Shown here in pieces: positions 16,421 through 25,128 of a DNA stretch of 64,000 bases. Every line of letters starts with the position of its first letter. The first letter of the stretch is position 1. Both the position numbers and the translations under genes were made by a program. The notes under the pieces were generated by a model. That model did not search any database, had not been told where the DNA came from, and saw nothing but the letters and a program-made list of their open reading frames with translations. Source of the DNA: an uncultured Bacilli bacterium (GTDB lineage Bacteria; Bacillota_I; Bacilli_A; RFN20; CAG-826); NCBI GenBank assembly GCA_905236715.1, contig CAJOMQ010000002.1, positions 1 to 64,000 on the forward strand, in the 5' to 3' direction.

Positions 16421-16738
16421 TTATAGATGAACTTTAACTTTGCTGCCATCTTCGTTAGGATGAGCATCTAAATATTCGATAATTGGTTTGAAATTCGTTT
16501 CTTCTTTGCCGGGCTTACATTTACGGAGGTTTTCTTCTTTGCCGGTGACAATCGCTTCCGCGAGAGATTTACAGCCAGCATAACCACAACTACCACAATT
16601 ATAATTGGGTAATTTTTTCGCTACTTCTTCAATTCTTTCATCTTCTTTGACATGCAAAACTTTGGCCGCAATCGCTAAACCAAGGCCTAATAATATACCT
16701 AAGCCTAATAAGATAAGAACACCCCATAAAATTTCCAT
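16421..16738 (-). CDS. rnfB: RnfB, truncated to helix plus one 4Fe-4S domain
   Basis: 105 residues. An N-terminal helix (GVLILLGLGILLGLGLAIAA) is followed by the Fes-type Fe-S domain CGSCGYAGCKSLAEAI with a fourth Cys in LRKCKPG. Usual RnfB proteins are about 250-330 residues and carry at least two further ferredoxin-like clusters, which receive electrons from ferredoxin. Here the protein ends about 25 residues after the Fes domain, and apbE begins 27 nt later, leaving no space for a separated tail. It overlaps the small Cys-rich gene by 1 nt. Role: cytoplasmic electron-entry subunit of Rnf, in reduced form. Confidence 0.9.
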   Translation of the reverse strand: MEILWGVLILLGLGILLGLGLAIAAKVLHVKEDERIEEVAKKLPNYNCGSCGYAGCKSLAEAIVTGKEENLRKCKPGKEETNFKPIIEYLDAHPNEDGSKVKVHL

Positions 16739-16941
16739 TATTGTTGTTCCTCCTTATCTTTTCCTTGATAATTAGCGCATTCACTATGGCCACACATTGA
16801 GCAATGTTCATCATTAATTTGGATATCTTCGCATCCTTTTGGGACAGGTGTTTTCCGATATAAAACAAAAGATATGATAAAAACCGCTAATAAAACAATG
16901 AGGATTGATATTGCAATGATTAAATAACCCGTTGTTGTCAT
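16738..16941 (-). CDS. one-helix Cys-rich protein, NqrM-like, in the rnf operon
   Basis: 67 residues: an N-terminal helix (YLIIAISILIVLLAVFIISF), a short basic hinge, then four Cys spaced C-x9-C-x2-C-x4-C (GCED...HCSMCGHSEC) and a charged tail. This layout matches NqrM, which helps load the Fe-S site shared by the NqrD/NqrE subunits, homologues of RnfE/RnfA. Its place between rnfA and rnfB, with 4-nt and 1-nt overlaps, supports an Rnf role. Sequence identity to NqrM cannot be tested here; it could instead be an extra Fe-S or electron-transfer subunit making up for the short RnfB. Confidence 0.6.
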   Translation of the reverse strand: MTTTGYLIIAISILIVLLAVFIISFVLYRKTPVPKGCEDIQINDEHCSMCGHSECANYQGKDKEEQQ

Positions 16942-17546
16942 AAAGTAATACCTGAGAATAATCCTTGTAACCCCATAAATGCCATCGCCATGATAGCAGC
17001 GGTAATTAAGGCAATGGGTAAGCCTTTAAACGCTTTTGGTGTATTAGCGGATTCTAAACGAACGCGGATACAACTAAAGACGACAATAATTAATAAGAAA
17101 CCTAAGGAAGTACCAAGCCCATTAGCAAGAGCTTGTAAAAAGGTATAACCTTGATCAGTATTACCTTGCGCGACACCTAATACCGCACAGTTAGTGGTAA
17201 TTAAAGGGAGATAAATACCAAGGCTCTTATATAAAGAAGGGGAATATTTTTTGATAAATAAACCCACTAATTGGACTAAAGAAGCAATGACTAAAATATA
17301 AGCGGCGGTATCCATAAAGGGAATACCAGCGGGAACCAAAATGTAATTATATAAAGGCCAACAAATAATTGTCGCTAAAACAATGACAAAGACTACCGCA
17401 ATACCCATGCCAGTCGCTGATTTAACTTTTTTCGAAACGCCTAAGAAAGGACAAATGCCATAAAAGCGCGATAAAACGACATTATCAATGAGCATTGAAG
17501 AGACAATGGCTAATAAGAAAGTAATCATTCCTTGTAAAAAGACCAT
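16938..17546 (-). CDS. rnfA: electron transport complex subunit RnfA
   Basis: 202 residues, six membrane helices. It has the RnfA/NqrE hallmarks DNVVLSRFYGICPFLGVS and LITTNCAVLGVA, whose cysteines contribute to the membrane Fe-S cluster shared with RnfE. Part of the ion-pumping ferredoxin:NAD oxidoreductase (Rnf). It overlaps rnfE by 1 nt (start/stop junction). Confidence 0.97.
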   Translation of the reverse strand: MVFLQGMITFLLAIVSSMLIDNVVLSRFYGICPFLGVSKKVKSATGMGIAVVFVIVLATIICWPLYNYILVPAGIPFMDTAAYILVIASLVQLVGLFIKKYSPSLYKSLGIYLPLITTNCAVLGVAQGNTDQGYTFLQALANGLGTSLGFLLIIVVFSCIRVRLESANTPKAFKGLPIALITAAIMAMAFMGLQGLFSGITL

Positions 17547-18292
17547 TATTTATTACCTCCTTCAACTGCGTTTGCTTTACTAGCTTCTAAAGCGGCTTTG
17601 GCTTCTGCGGCTTTACGAATTTTTTCTTGTTTTTCCATATAGGCTTTCTTTTCGGCTTTACGATTTTTAATAAAGGTAATGACCGCTAAGATGATACCGA
17701 AAACGAGGAATGCCCCAACAGGATTTTGGAACATGTTGATCGCGTAATTTTTCGGAATAATTTGTAATGTGGCTTTCGGAATGAAGGTAAAAATATTGCC
17801 AATAGTAAAGCCACCAGTGCCGAGGAATTCTCTAAAGAATGCCATGATACATAAGGCCATCGTATAACCGATACCCATACCAACAGCGTCAATAAAGGAA
17901 TCAAAGACATTGTTTTTTGAAGCATATGCTTCTGCACGACCTAAGACAATACAGTTAACCACAATTAAGGAAATGAAAACTCCTAATGTGGAATATAATT
18001 CCGGCAAGAAGGCATTGGTGAACATTTTCACAATGGTCACAAATGTGGCAATAATCACGATATAAGCGGGTGTTCTTATTTCTTCCGCAATAATTTTTCT
18101 TAGTAAAGAAACAATGACATTAGAACAAATTAAAACGATGGTAAATAATAACCCCATACCAATTGCGGCTTCAATGGATTTCGTGGTGGCTAAAGCTGGG
18201 CATGTACCTAAAACAGACACAAATAAAGGATTTTCCGCGATAATGCCTTTTAAAAAGTTATTCTTCGTGTAACCTTTTTCTCTTTTTGCCAT
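17546..18292 (-). CDS. rnfE: electron transport complex subunit RnfE
   Basis: 248 residues, paralogous in fold to RnfA. Hallmarks are ENPLFVSVLGTCPALATT near the N-terminus and SLIVVNCIVLGRAEAYAS in the middle, each with one cluster cysteine. The C-terminal 40 residues are a basic, coiled-coil-like cytosolic tail rich in Lys, Glu and Ala, longer than in many RnfE proteins. Membrane subunit of Rnf. Confidence 0.97.
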   Translation of the reverse strand: MAKREKGYTKNNFLKGIIAENPLFVSVLGTCPALATTKSIEAAIGMGLLFTIVLICSNVIVSLLRKIIAEEIRTPAYIVIIATFVTIVKMFTNAFLPELYSTLGVFISLIVVNCIVLGRAEAYASKNNVFDSFIDAVGMGIGYTMALCIMAFFREFLGTGGFTIGNIFTFIPKATLQIIPKNYAINMFQNPVGAFLVFGIILAVITFIKNRKAEKKAYMEKQEKIRKAAEAKAALEASKANAVEGGNK

Positions 18293-18296
18293 GTTA

Positions 18297-18824
18297 TTAA
18301 CCTTTCAAATTGGCGCTGGCCCAGGATTGTGCTTCTTCCGCCATCGCTTTGATTAATTTTCCACCAAATGTCGCCCCACATCTCACATCTTGATCATTCA
18401 TTTTTTTATCACCGTTGTTATAAGGGGTGACAAATTCATCAACGAGAGTTTGGGCATATGTTTGTTCATTGACAATCAAATATATTTTGCCAATATCAAA
18501 TTCTGTATTAATGCCAACAAGCATGGAAATTTGGCCATACATATTGCTACCAGTCACTTTAAAAGCGTAGCCTAGTAATTCTTCTTCCTTATTCGCGGTA
18601 TAATAGCAATCTAAATAATCACCATCATCAATATCAATAGCTTCGCTAAAAGTGGCATCATTACCATAAATTTCCACTAAACCGAGTTCAATTTTCTTAG
18701 TCGCGTTAGCGGCAATACGTTCTTTGGTAATGAAATTAGATAAACCAATCAAAGCGGCACTACCAGCGGCAATAACCCCTAATGTTAAAGCGGTAACGAC
18801 ATATTTTTTGACATTTTTAGACAT
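18297..18824 (-). CDS. rnfG: electron transport complex subunit RnfG (FMN-binding)
   Basis: 175 residues from ATG 18824, since GGAGG lies 8 nt before it inside the rnfD 3' end; the track start is 5 codons earlier. One N-terminal helix, then an extracytoplasmic FMN-binding domain. The flavinylation site appears as RCGATFGG, matching the S/T-GAT core with Cys at the first position. ApbE from the same operon would attach FMN to the threonine. Confidence 0.93.
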   Translation of the reverse strand: MSKNVKKYVVTALTLGVIAAGSAALIGLSNFITKERIAANATKKIELGLVEIYGNDATFSEAIDIDDGDYLDCYYTANKEEELLGYAFKVTGSNMYGQISMLVGINTEFDIGKIYLIVNEQTYAQTLVDEFVTPYNNGDKKMNDQDVRCGATFGGKLIKAMAEEAQSWASANLKG

Positions 18825-19938
18825 GATAAATACCTCCATAACTGAGGGCTAACCAAATAATTAACGCGGGTATGACAATCAATAATCCCATCGCTAAGAA
18901 TTTTTTCCATGTATAACGAGGATTGCTCCATTCGTAGTGGTCTAAAACCACCGCAAACATATTGGCAATAAGGATGGAGAATCCAACACCTTCTGGTAAA
19001 GCGGCAAATAAACGAATGAAAATTGTACAAATAGCAGCCACAATGCCATACATATAACGAGATGGAGAATTAATTGGGGAAGTGACGGGATCAGTCAACA
19101 TAAAGACACCACCAAATAAAACACCACCACTTAATAAACTATAGGCTGTGAAATAGAATGGGTTAATGGATTTATCTAAACCCCATAAACTCAATCCAGC
19201 GATAAGAGCAAATAAAGTGAAGGAGCCAAGATAACCAACCACAATTCGATAATCAATACTTCTTCTAATTAATAAGTATATTAATCCGATAAGAATTGTT
19301 ATCGAATATACTTCACCTAAAGTGCCAGGAATACGGCCTAAAAACATATCTAATAAATTGTATTGGCCAAGGGCGTTAAATCCACCATTATTGATAACCG
19401 CTAAAGGAGTCGCCCCAGCGGCCGCATCAGGAATGGAATAATACCAAGTTGAGGTCACGGTTTGATATTGACTACCAAAACATAATTTGGCAAAAATCAT
19501 GCCAACGGCAGCGGGATTAAAAATATTACTTCCTAATCCACCAAATAACAATTTGCCAAAAACAATTCCCGCTAAAGCGCCGATAGCAACAGCATATAAC
19601 GGAGCACCAGCAGGCATAATAAGAGTGTATATGACAGCGGTAACCGCGCAAGATAAGAAAGTATTTTGGTTAAAATGACCTTTATAAGCGTAGATAAATT
19701 TTTCTTTAAAACGATGCTTTTGATCATCTTTTGGCATCATGTTTTTTAAACCAATATAGATAAATTCACAAGCTAACATGATGGAAACAGAAATTAAATA
19801 AACATATAAAGTGTTCAAAGGAAACACAACAAAAGCAAAAATCAGTGTTGGTGCTAAAGCAATCAACACATCCACCATCATTCTCGTGACCGTGGCTTTT
19901 CTTCTTAAATGTGGAGCGGTTTCTTTGACAATATTCAT
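18817..19938 (-). CDS. rnfD: electron transport complex subunit RnfD
   Basis: 373 residues with about nine helices. Hallmarks: an N-terminal APHLRRKATVTRMM amphipathic stretch, GLGSNIFNPAAVGMI, and GGVFMLTDPVTSPINSP. RnfD carries flavins and forms the ion path. It overlaps rnfC by 4 nt and rnfG by 8 nt. Confidence 0.97.
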   Translation of the reverse strand: MNIVKETAPHLRRKATVTRMMVDVLIALAPTLIFAFVVFPLNTLYVYLISVSIMLACEFIYIGLKNMMPKDDQKHRFKEKFIYAYKGHFNQNTFLSCAVTAVIYTLIMPAGAPLYAVAIGALAGIVFGKLLFGGLGSNIFNPAAVGMIFAKLCFGSQYQTVTSTWYYSIPDAAAGATPLAVINNGGFNALGQYNLLDMFLGRIPGTLGEVYSITILIGLIYLLIRRSIDYRIVVGYLGSFTLFALIAGLSLWGLDKSINPFYFTAYSLLSGGVLFGGVFMLTDPVTSPINSPSRYMYGIVAAICTIFIRLFAALPEGVGFSILIANMFAVVLDHYEWSNPRYTWKKFLAMGLLIVIPALIIWLALSYGGIYHV

Positions 19939-21242
19939 AATTTAGCAATTAATTTGGCTTTTCTAATATAATCGGTGACTTGAATTTTGGAAGTACACGA
20001 ATAGGCACATAGACCACATTCAATGCATTTTAAAGGATTCAAGGCTTTAATTCTTTCTTTATCTAATGTTTTGACCGCGTTCATAATTTGCACCGGTTCT
20101 AGATGAACAGGACAAGATAAAACGCAGCTTCCGCATCTAATACAAGGTTCTTCTTTTTCGTTTACTTTGTCTAAAACAATAATAGAGGTCACGGTTTTGG
20201 TGATAATACAATCATCACTTGGTACAGATGCACCCATCATCGGACCACCTAAAATAAAGACTTTTTCTTTATCGGGATTTTTATATCCACCACATAAGGG
20301 GATTAAATCACGAATAGAGGTGCCGACACGGACACGGAAATTTTTCGGAAACATAATCCCATCACCCGTGACAGTGATATCTCTTTTGACAACGGGCATA
20401 TTATATTTCACCGCTTTATAAATACCCACCATCGTGGAGACATTGAAGTTCATAATGCCACGATTTGAAGGTAATTCGCCGGAATTTAATTGAATACCGG
20501 TCGCGGATTTAATCATTTCTACTTCCCAACCTTGGGGGTAATAATTACCAACGCAACAAAGTTCAATGCCAGAACCAGCATATTCTTTTAAGACTTGGGT
20601 ATAGACCGCTTTGATATCTTTATATTTAGATTTGATACAAATTTTCGCGTGTTGACATTTAAATGTCTTCATCACATAAGTAATCGCATCCATAATGCGG
20701 TAAGGAAATTCCAACATTAAGCGGTGATCCGCGGTGATATATGGTTCGCATTCAATACCATTAATCAAAATCATATTGATGGGTTTATCGGTTTTGAATT
20801 TGATATATGTGGGGAAAGAAGAACCTCCTAATCCCACCATCGCACAATTTTTCATTAATTCGGTCATCTTTTCTTTATCGTTGACCAATTCTTCAATTTC
20901 TTCGGGGGTGCGAATAATCGCGGAAGGATCTAATGTGTCTAAAAAATCATTTTCAATTTTGATGAAATCCGTCAATTTGCCGTTGCGGTGATAATGCTTT
21001 TCATAGCCGACAAAAGTGCCAGAACATGTGGCGTGGATGGGTTGTTCAAAAAAGGGACCATAACGCATGCCGATGACTTGACAGACATTGACGTGTTCGC
21101 CTTCTTTGACAAAAACTTCCGCTTTTGGACAACGGGCATTGGCGGTTGCTAAATAAATATATTTGGGATTAGTATATCTAATAGCAGGCAAAGAACTCGT
21201 GAGATTTTTAGTATCGTGAATCTTGGTAGTTTTTGCAATCAT
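19935..21242 (-). CDS. rnfC: electron transport complex subunit RnfC
   Basis: 435 residues. An N-terminal beta-rich domain, then the NADH/FMN-binding part with GLGGSSFPTYIKF and INGIECEPYITADHRL, and two C-terminal 4Fe-4S motifs (CIRCGSCVLSCP near 375, CIECGLCAYSC near 412). It exchanges electrons with NAD on the cytosolic side. First gene of the rnf operon; there is no Shine-Dalgarno and the promoter points to a leaderless transcript. Confidence 0.97.
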   Translation of the reverse strand: MIAKTTKIHDTKNLTSSLPAIRYTNPKYIYLATANARCPKAEVFVKEGEHVNVCQVIGMRYGPFFEQPIHATCSGTFVGYEKHYHRNGKLTDFIKIENDFLDTLDPSAIIRTPEEIEELVNDKEKMTELMKNCAMVGLGGSSFPTYIKFKTDKPINMILINGIECEPYITADHRLMLEFPYRIMDAITYVMKTFKCQHAKICIKSKYKDIKAVYTQVLKEYAGSGIELCCVGNYYPQGWEVEMIKSATGIQLNSGELPSNRGIMNFNVSTMVGIYKAVKYNMPVVKRDITVTGDGIMFPKNFRVRVGTSIRDLIPLCGGYKNPDKEKVFILGGPMMGASVPSDDCIITKTVTSIIVLDKVNEKEEPCIRCGSCVLSCPVHLEPVQIMNAVKTLDKERIKALNPLKCIECGLCAYSCTSKIQVTDYIRKAKLIAKL

Positions 21243-21250
21243 ACTTAATA

Positions 21251-21279
21251 AGTATAAACTACTTTTTTTCTATTTCCAA
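21251..21279 (-). promoter_or_regulatory. rnf operon promoter TTGGAA-17-TATACT, leaderless type
   Basis: TTGGAA (21274-21279), a 17-bp spacer and TATACT (21251-21256). The rnfC ATG starts 9 nt downstream of the -10 box, so the message would start at or within a few nucleotides of the ATG. Confidence 0.65.
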
Positions 21280-21388
21280 TAAGTAAAAACGAGGGGCAAT
21301 AAGTAAATTTTATAATGGGAAGCAAAAATCAAAGACTAGTCAAGATAACGAATTGTGTTAAAATGAGAATTAATCCGAGGAAATTATT

Positions 21389-21913
21389 ATGTTTGGAAAA
21401 GAATTAGCGCATGATGAAACCTATTACAAAGAATATGGTGAATACAAAGTGAGCAGCAGTTTTACTGTCTACGAAGCTTTTATTGAGGTCTTAAGAGATA
21501 AAGATGGTCAAGTGATGACTAATAAAGATGGCAGTGAAAGATATCGTATCATCGATGAAAAAGATGTCGTCACTTTATCAGAACAAAAAAGAGTCAAAGA
21601 AATTCGTGAAGGACTATATAAAGATGTCTTTGATGTTAACGGCGATGTTGTGGAACTCAATGAAAGAGATGGCAAAAGGGCCTACTTTGTGGTCGCGCCA
21701 GAAAAAATTAAAATTCTTGAAGAAGGCACCAGCGTTGTCTTTAGAAACGGTTTATATCGTCTAGCGAAAGAAATCGGTTATGTTCTTGTCGATGATGTAG
21801 AAATTGAAAAACCCAAGATTCTTACCGTGCGTAAATTCAAAACTGATGACCATCAAAAAGAAGCGGAAGAAATCATTAAAGCCCGTACAAGAAAATTTCG
21901 TCAAGAAGACTAA
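21389..21913 (+). CDS. hypothetical charged cytosolic protein
   Basis: 174 residues, no helix long enough for a membrane segment and no signal peptide. Very rich in Lys, Glu and Asp, with beta-type segments such as YRIIDEKDVVTLSE and VVFRNGLYRLAKEIGYVLV and a helical, charged C-terminus. I do not recognise a family. The ATG has a good SD (CCGAGG at 8 nt), TAAAAT upstream, and its own bidirectional terminator, so it is a single-gene unit divergent from rnfC. Confidence 0.6.
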   Translation: MFGKELAHDETYYKEYGEYKVSSSFTVYEAFIEVLRDKDGQVMTNKDGSERYRIIDEKDVVTLSEQKRVKEIREGLYKDVFDVNGDVVELNERDGKRAYFVVAPEKIKILEEGTSVVFRNGLYRLAKEIGYVLVDDVEIEKPKILTVRKFKTDDHQKEAEEIIKARTRKFRQED

Positions 21914-21927
21914 AATATTTATATTTT

Positions 21928-21955
21928 AAAGGCCTCGAATTGAGGCCTTTTTCTT
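21928..21955. terminator. bidirectional terminator
   Basis: AAAGGCCTC-GAATT-GAGGCCTTT followed by TTCTT, between the convergent genes ending at 21913 and 21954. Confidence 0.9.
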
Positions 21956-22856
21956 ATTTCAAGATGAAGTCGAGAATGTCTTGATAAACTTCTTCACGAA
22001 TGTCTTCGTTATGAATTTCGTGACGAGCGTGTGGATATAGTTTTAAAGTGACATCTTTAACACCAAGAGAGTCATATTTTTTCTTCAACCACTTGGGACC
22101 TTTACCGTTTTGTCCAACCGGGTCTTCTTCACCAGAAATAATGAAAATCTTTTCTTCTGGTGAGACCTTTTTCATGTTTTTCTTGTCCCAAAGATGGGCC
22201 ATTTCCTTAAGAAATTCTTTCCAGAAACCACCGGTATTATAATGGCCGCAATAGGGATCAGCGATATATTTTTGCACATTTTCTTCATTATAAGATAACC
22301 AGTCGAGGTCCGTTTTGCGGTCTTTAATAGCTTTGGCGTAACCACCTAAACCGAGATTTTGTAACATTGGGCATTCTAAGTCCCAATTCTTTTTGTGAAC
22401 TTTCATCTTCGCTAAGGTATAGCCGATTTTCATTAGGCCACCTTGTCCACCATTACTGCCACAAATGATAACTTTATCAGTGAAATGAGGGTAATTTTGG
22501 ATGAGAGATTGCGTCATAAAAGAGCCCATTGAATGTCCCATTGTCGCTAATGGCACCCCTTTAACTCTACTCATCTCATTCATTAAATGAATACCTTCAA
22601 CATTTTTCTTAAAAGCGTCAACCGGCCATTTCCCTTGATCATCTGGGTTTGGGGCGTTTAAACCTTGACCGAAAGCATCTAAAACATATAAAGAGACATT
22701 TCTTTCGTTTAGCCATTTACCAAAATCAGCATATCTTTTAGCATATTCCGCCATACCAGTTTGAATATTTAAAACCGCGACAGGGTGTTCCACGACCATC
22801 GCAAAACCTTTTAATTCTTCTTGGCTCGATAAAACCACTTTAAATTCTTTTTCCAT
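21954..22856 (-). CDS. alpha/beta hydrolase, lysophospholipase-like
   Basis: 300 residues of the Hydrolase_4 (monoglyceride lipase/lysophospholipase) type. Nucleophile elbow TMGHSMGSFM near residue 107, oxyanion/early motif VVEHPVAVLN, late acid in IISGEEDPVG, and catalytic His in YPHARHEIHNE near 280. No signal peptide, so cytosolic. Substrate likely a glycerolipid or ester. SD AAGGA precedes the ATG. It is divergent from plsX, and a lipid role would fit that neighbour, but this is inference. Confidence 0.88.
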   Translation of the reverse strand: MEKEFKVVLSSQEELKGFAMVVEHPVAVLNIQTGMAEYAKRYADFGKWLNERNVSLYVLDAFGQGLNAPNPDDQGKWPVDAFKKNVEGIHLMNEMSRVKGVPLATMGHSMGSFMTQSLIQNYPHFTDKVIICGSNGGQGGLMKIGYTLAKMKVHKKNWDLECPMLQNLGLGGYAKAIKDRKTDLDWLSYNEENVQKYIADPYCGHYNTGGFWKEFLKEMAHLWDKKNMKKVSPEEKIFIISGEEDPVGQNGKGPKWLKKKYDSLGVKDVTLKLYPHARHEIHNEDIREEVYQDILDFILK

Positions 22857-22931
22857 AATTATGATTCCTTTGTGCTAAAAATATTTTAAAACAATTAACC
22901 TTTTTGCAAAACAACAATCTCCATTTATGGA

Positions 22932-22959
22932 TTGAAAACAATTTTGTTTTTGTTAAAAT
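22932..22959 (+). promoter_or_regulatory. plsX operon promoter TTGAAA-16-TAAAAT
   Basis: TTGAAA (22932-22937) and TAAAAT (22954-22959) with a 16-bp spacer. The transcript leader is about 50 nt and holds SD AGAGG before the ATG at 23016. Confidence 0.6.
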
Positions 22960-23015
22960 GTTTGCGTAATTAAGTAAACATTATTAATGCGTTTTATCAA
23001 AAAAAGAGGATAGAT

Positions 23016-24008
23016 ATGGACAGAAAATATCGCATTGTTATTGACACCTTGGGTGCCGATGCTGGCCCTTTAGAAGTTTTAAAAGGTGCTAACATGATAT
23101 TAGAACAACATCCTGAGGTTGTTTTAACGATTGTCGGAGATAAAGCGACGATTGAAGAAAATATGACATCCTTAGATCGGGTGGAAATTATTGACACTGA
23201 TGTCTATTTTTCTAATGACGAAAACATCATGGAAGCATTAGCGAAAAAACCTAATGCCTCAATTTTATTAGCGGCGAAAGCCTGTAAAGAAAAAGAAGAT
23301 TGCATTGGTTTATTGACCGCGGGAAATAGCGGATCTGTTTTGGTGAGTTGTGTGAAATATCTTTTAACTCCGGAAATGACGCGTCCTTGTATCGCGGGAA
23401 TTTTACCAAATGAAAAGGATTTTTATACTTGTTTAGTGGATTGCGGGGCTAATATCGATTGCACCGCGAGTCAATTGCATCAATTTGCGAGATTAGGTCG
23501 TGATTTTATGCAAAATCTCTATGGTTTAGAATCACCTAAGATTGGTTTACTTTCTAATGGTGTGGAATCCCATAAAGGTAATAAATTAGTGAAAGAAACT
23601 TATCCAATTCTAAAAGAAGATAAGACACTTAATTTTGTCGGCAATATCGAAGGTAATCGCGCTTTATCGGGTGATTGTGATGTCTTAGTAGCGGATGGTT
23701 TTGCGGCTAATCAAGTGTTAAAAGTCACCGAAGGCACCGCGACCAGAATGATTAAAGATATGGTTAAATATAGTCAAAAACACCAACAACCAGAAATTAT
23801 GGAATTGGTGAATTATTTAATGATGACTTATGACCTATCTGCTTTAGGTGGAGGTGTCGTTTTAGGAGTGAGTAAACCCGTGATTAAATCACGTGGAAAT
23901 AGCAAAGCTATTACATTCTTTAATACTGCGGATATGCTCATCAATATCGCTAATAACAAAACGATTTTTAATAATCGAGATGTGAGGCTAGCCAATGATC
24001 GAAATTAA
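23016..24008 (+). CDS. plsX: phosphate acyltransferase PlsX
   Basis: 330 residues, converts acyl-ACP and phosphate to acyl-phosphate, the donor for PlsY in phosphatidic acid synthesis. Recognised by RIVIDTLGADAGP at the start, LLTAGNSGSVLV near 110, GLLSNGVESHKGN near 185 and VADGFAANQVLKVTEGT near 225. The usual D-A-M-G-G-D start motif appears here as DTLGAD, a mild variation. First gene of a three-gene operon with a GNAT protein and an acyl carrier protein. Confidence 0.95.
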   Translation: MDRKYRIVIDTLGADAGPLEVLKGANMILEQHPEVVLTIVGDKATIEENMTSLDRVEIIDTDVYFSNDENIMEALAKKPNASILLAAKACKEKEDCIGLLTAGNSGSVLVSCVKYLLTPEMTRPCIAGILPNEKDFYTCLVDCGANIDCTASQLHQFARLGRDFMQNLYGLESPKIGLLSNGVESHKGNKLVKETYPILKEDKTLNFVGNIEGNRALSGDCDVLVADGFAANQVLKVTEGTATRMIKDMVKYSQKHQQPEIMELVNYLMMTYDLSALGGGVVLGVSKPVIKSRGNSKAITFFNTADMLINIANNKTIFNNRDVRLANDRN

Positions 24009-25125
24009 AGAAGTAAAAACCAAGAAACAAATCCGTGATTTCATATTATTTCCCGTTAAATTATATAAAGGAAATGATTATTATGTCCCGGAATTATATG
24101 GGGATGTCAAAAAGCTTTTCACGGCGAAAAATTTTAATGACAAAATCTCCAAAACCGTCTTCTATCTTGCCTATAAAAATGGCAAGGTCGTAGGCCGTAT
24201 TCAAGGAATTATTCAATTTCAGGCTAATGAAAAAAATAGCGAAAAGAAAGCGCGTTTCACACGTGTTCATTTTATCGATGACAAAGAAGTTGTTTCTGCG
24301 CTTTTTAACGCGATAGAAAATTGGGCCAAACAAGAAGGGATGACCGCGATTGTGGGTCCATTAGGATATGATGATTTACAAAGAGAAGGGTTATTAATTG
24401 AGGGTTTTGACCAATTATCAACTTTCGAAGAAGAATATAATTACCCCTACTACCAACAAAGAATTGAAGAATTAGGATATAGCAAAGATGCCGACTGGTT
24501 TGAATTTAAATTAAAATATCCCAAACAAGTTGATACAAGATTACAACAATTAACTGATTATTCGATGAAGATGAATAAATTACATATCGCGGATACAGAA
24601 TCAGTGACTAAAAAGCAATATATCAATAAATATCGCGATGGCTTTTTCCATGTTTTAGATGAAGCTTATTCAAAACTTTATGGAACCGTACCTATTAGTA
24701 AAGAAGCCCAAGATGGCTTAGCCAAACAATTTATGCAAATCGTGAACAAAAAATATTTATTATTTGTTTGTGATGAAAAAGATAATGTTGTCGCCTTTGC
24801 TTTATGTTTCCCGTCATTATCCAAAGCGATGCTAAAATCAAATGGTAAATTAACGTTAGTAAGATTATTAAAAATCTTCCATGCGGTTAATCACCCCACC
24901 ACGATTGATCTCGGTTTAGTGGGCATATTGCCCGAATATCAAAAAAGAGGGGTCAATGCGGTGGTCATTAATGGCTTATTAGAAATCTTAAAAGATAAAA
25001 AGATTACTCACGCGGAAACAAATTTAAATCTAGAAACTAATGTCGCCGTGATGAGCCAATGGAAATTCTTTGATGCAGAAAATCATAAAAAGAGAAGATG
25101 TTTTATTAAACAGTTAGGAGAATAG
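23995..25125 (+). CDS. GNAT-fold N-acyltransferase family protein in the plsX-ACP operon
   Basis: 376 residues. The start IEIKEVKTKKQIRDFILFP followed by LYKGNDYYVPELYGD is typical of the large YghO-like GNAT family. A central IVGPLGYDDLQREGLLIEGF segment corresponds to the conserved GP-x-F-D type motif, and the C-terminal GNAT core shows VGILPEYQKRGVNAVVINGL with acetyl/acyl-CoA-binding pattern. It overlaps plsX by 14 nt and ends 3 nt before acpP, so all three are made together. I infer that it may use acyl-ACP as donor for an amino-containing acceptor; family members have no settled function. Confidence 0.75.
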   Translation: MIEIKEVKTKKQIRDFILFPVKLYKGNDYYVPELYGDVKKLFTAKNFNDKISKTVFYLAYKNGKVVGRIQGIIQFQANEKNSEKKARFTRVHFIDDKEVVSALFNAIENWAKQEGMTAIVGPLGYDDLQREGLLIEGFDQLSTFEEEYNYPYYQQRIEELGYSKDADWFEFKLKYPKQVDTRLQQLTDYSMKMNKLHIADTESVTKKQYINKYRDGFFHVLDEAYSKLYGTVPISKEAQDGLAKQFMQIVNKKYLLFVCDEKDNVVAFALCFPSLSKAMLKSNGKLTLVRLLKIFHAVNHPTTIDLGLVGILPEYQKRGVNAVVINGLLEILKDKKITHAETNLNLETNVAVMSQWKFFDAENHKKRRCFIKQLGE

Positions 25126-25128
25126 AAA

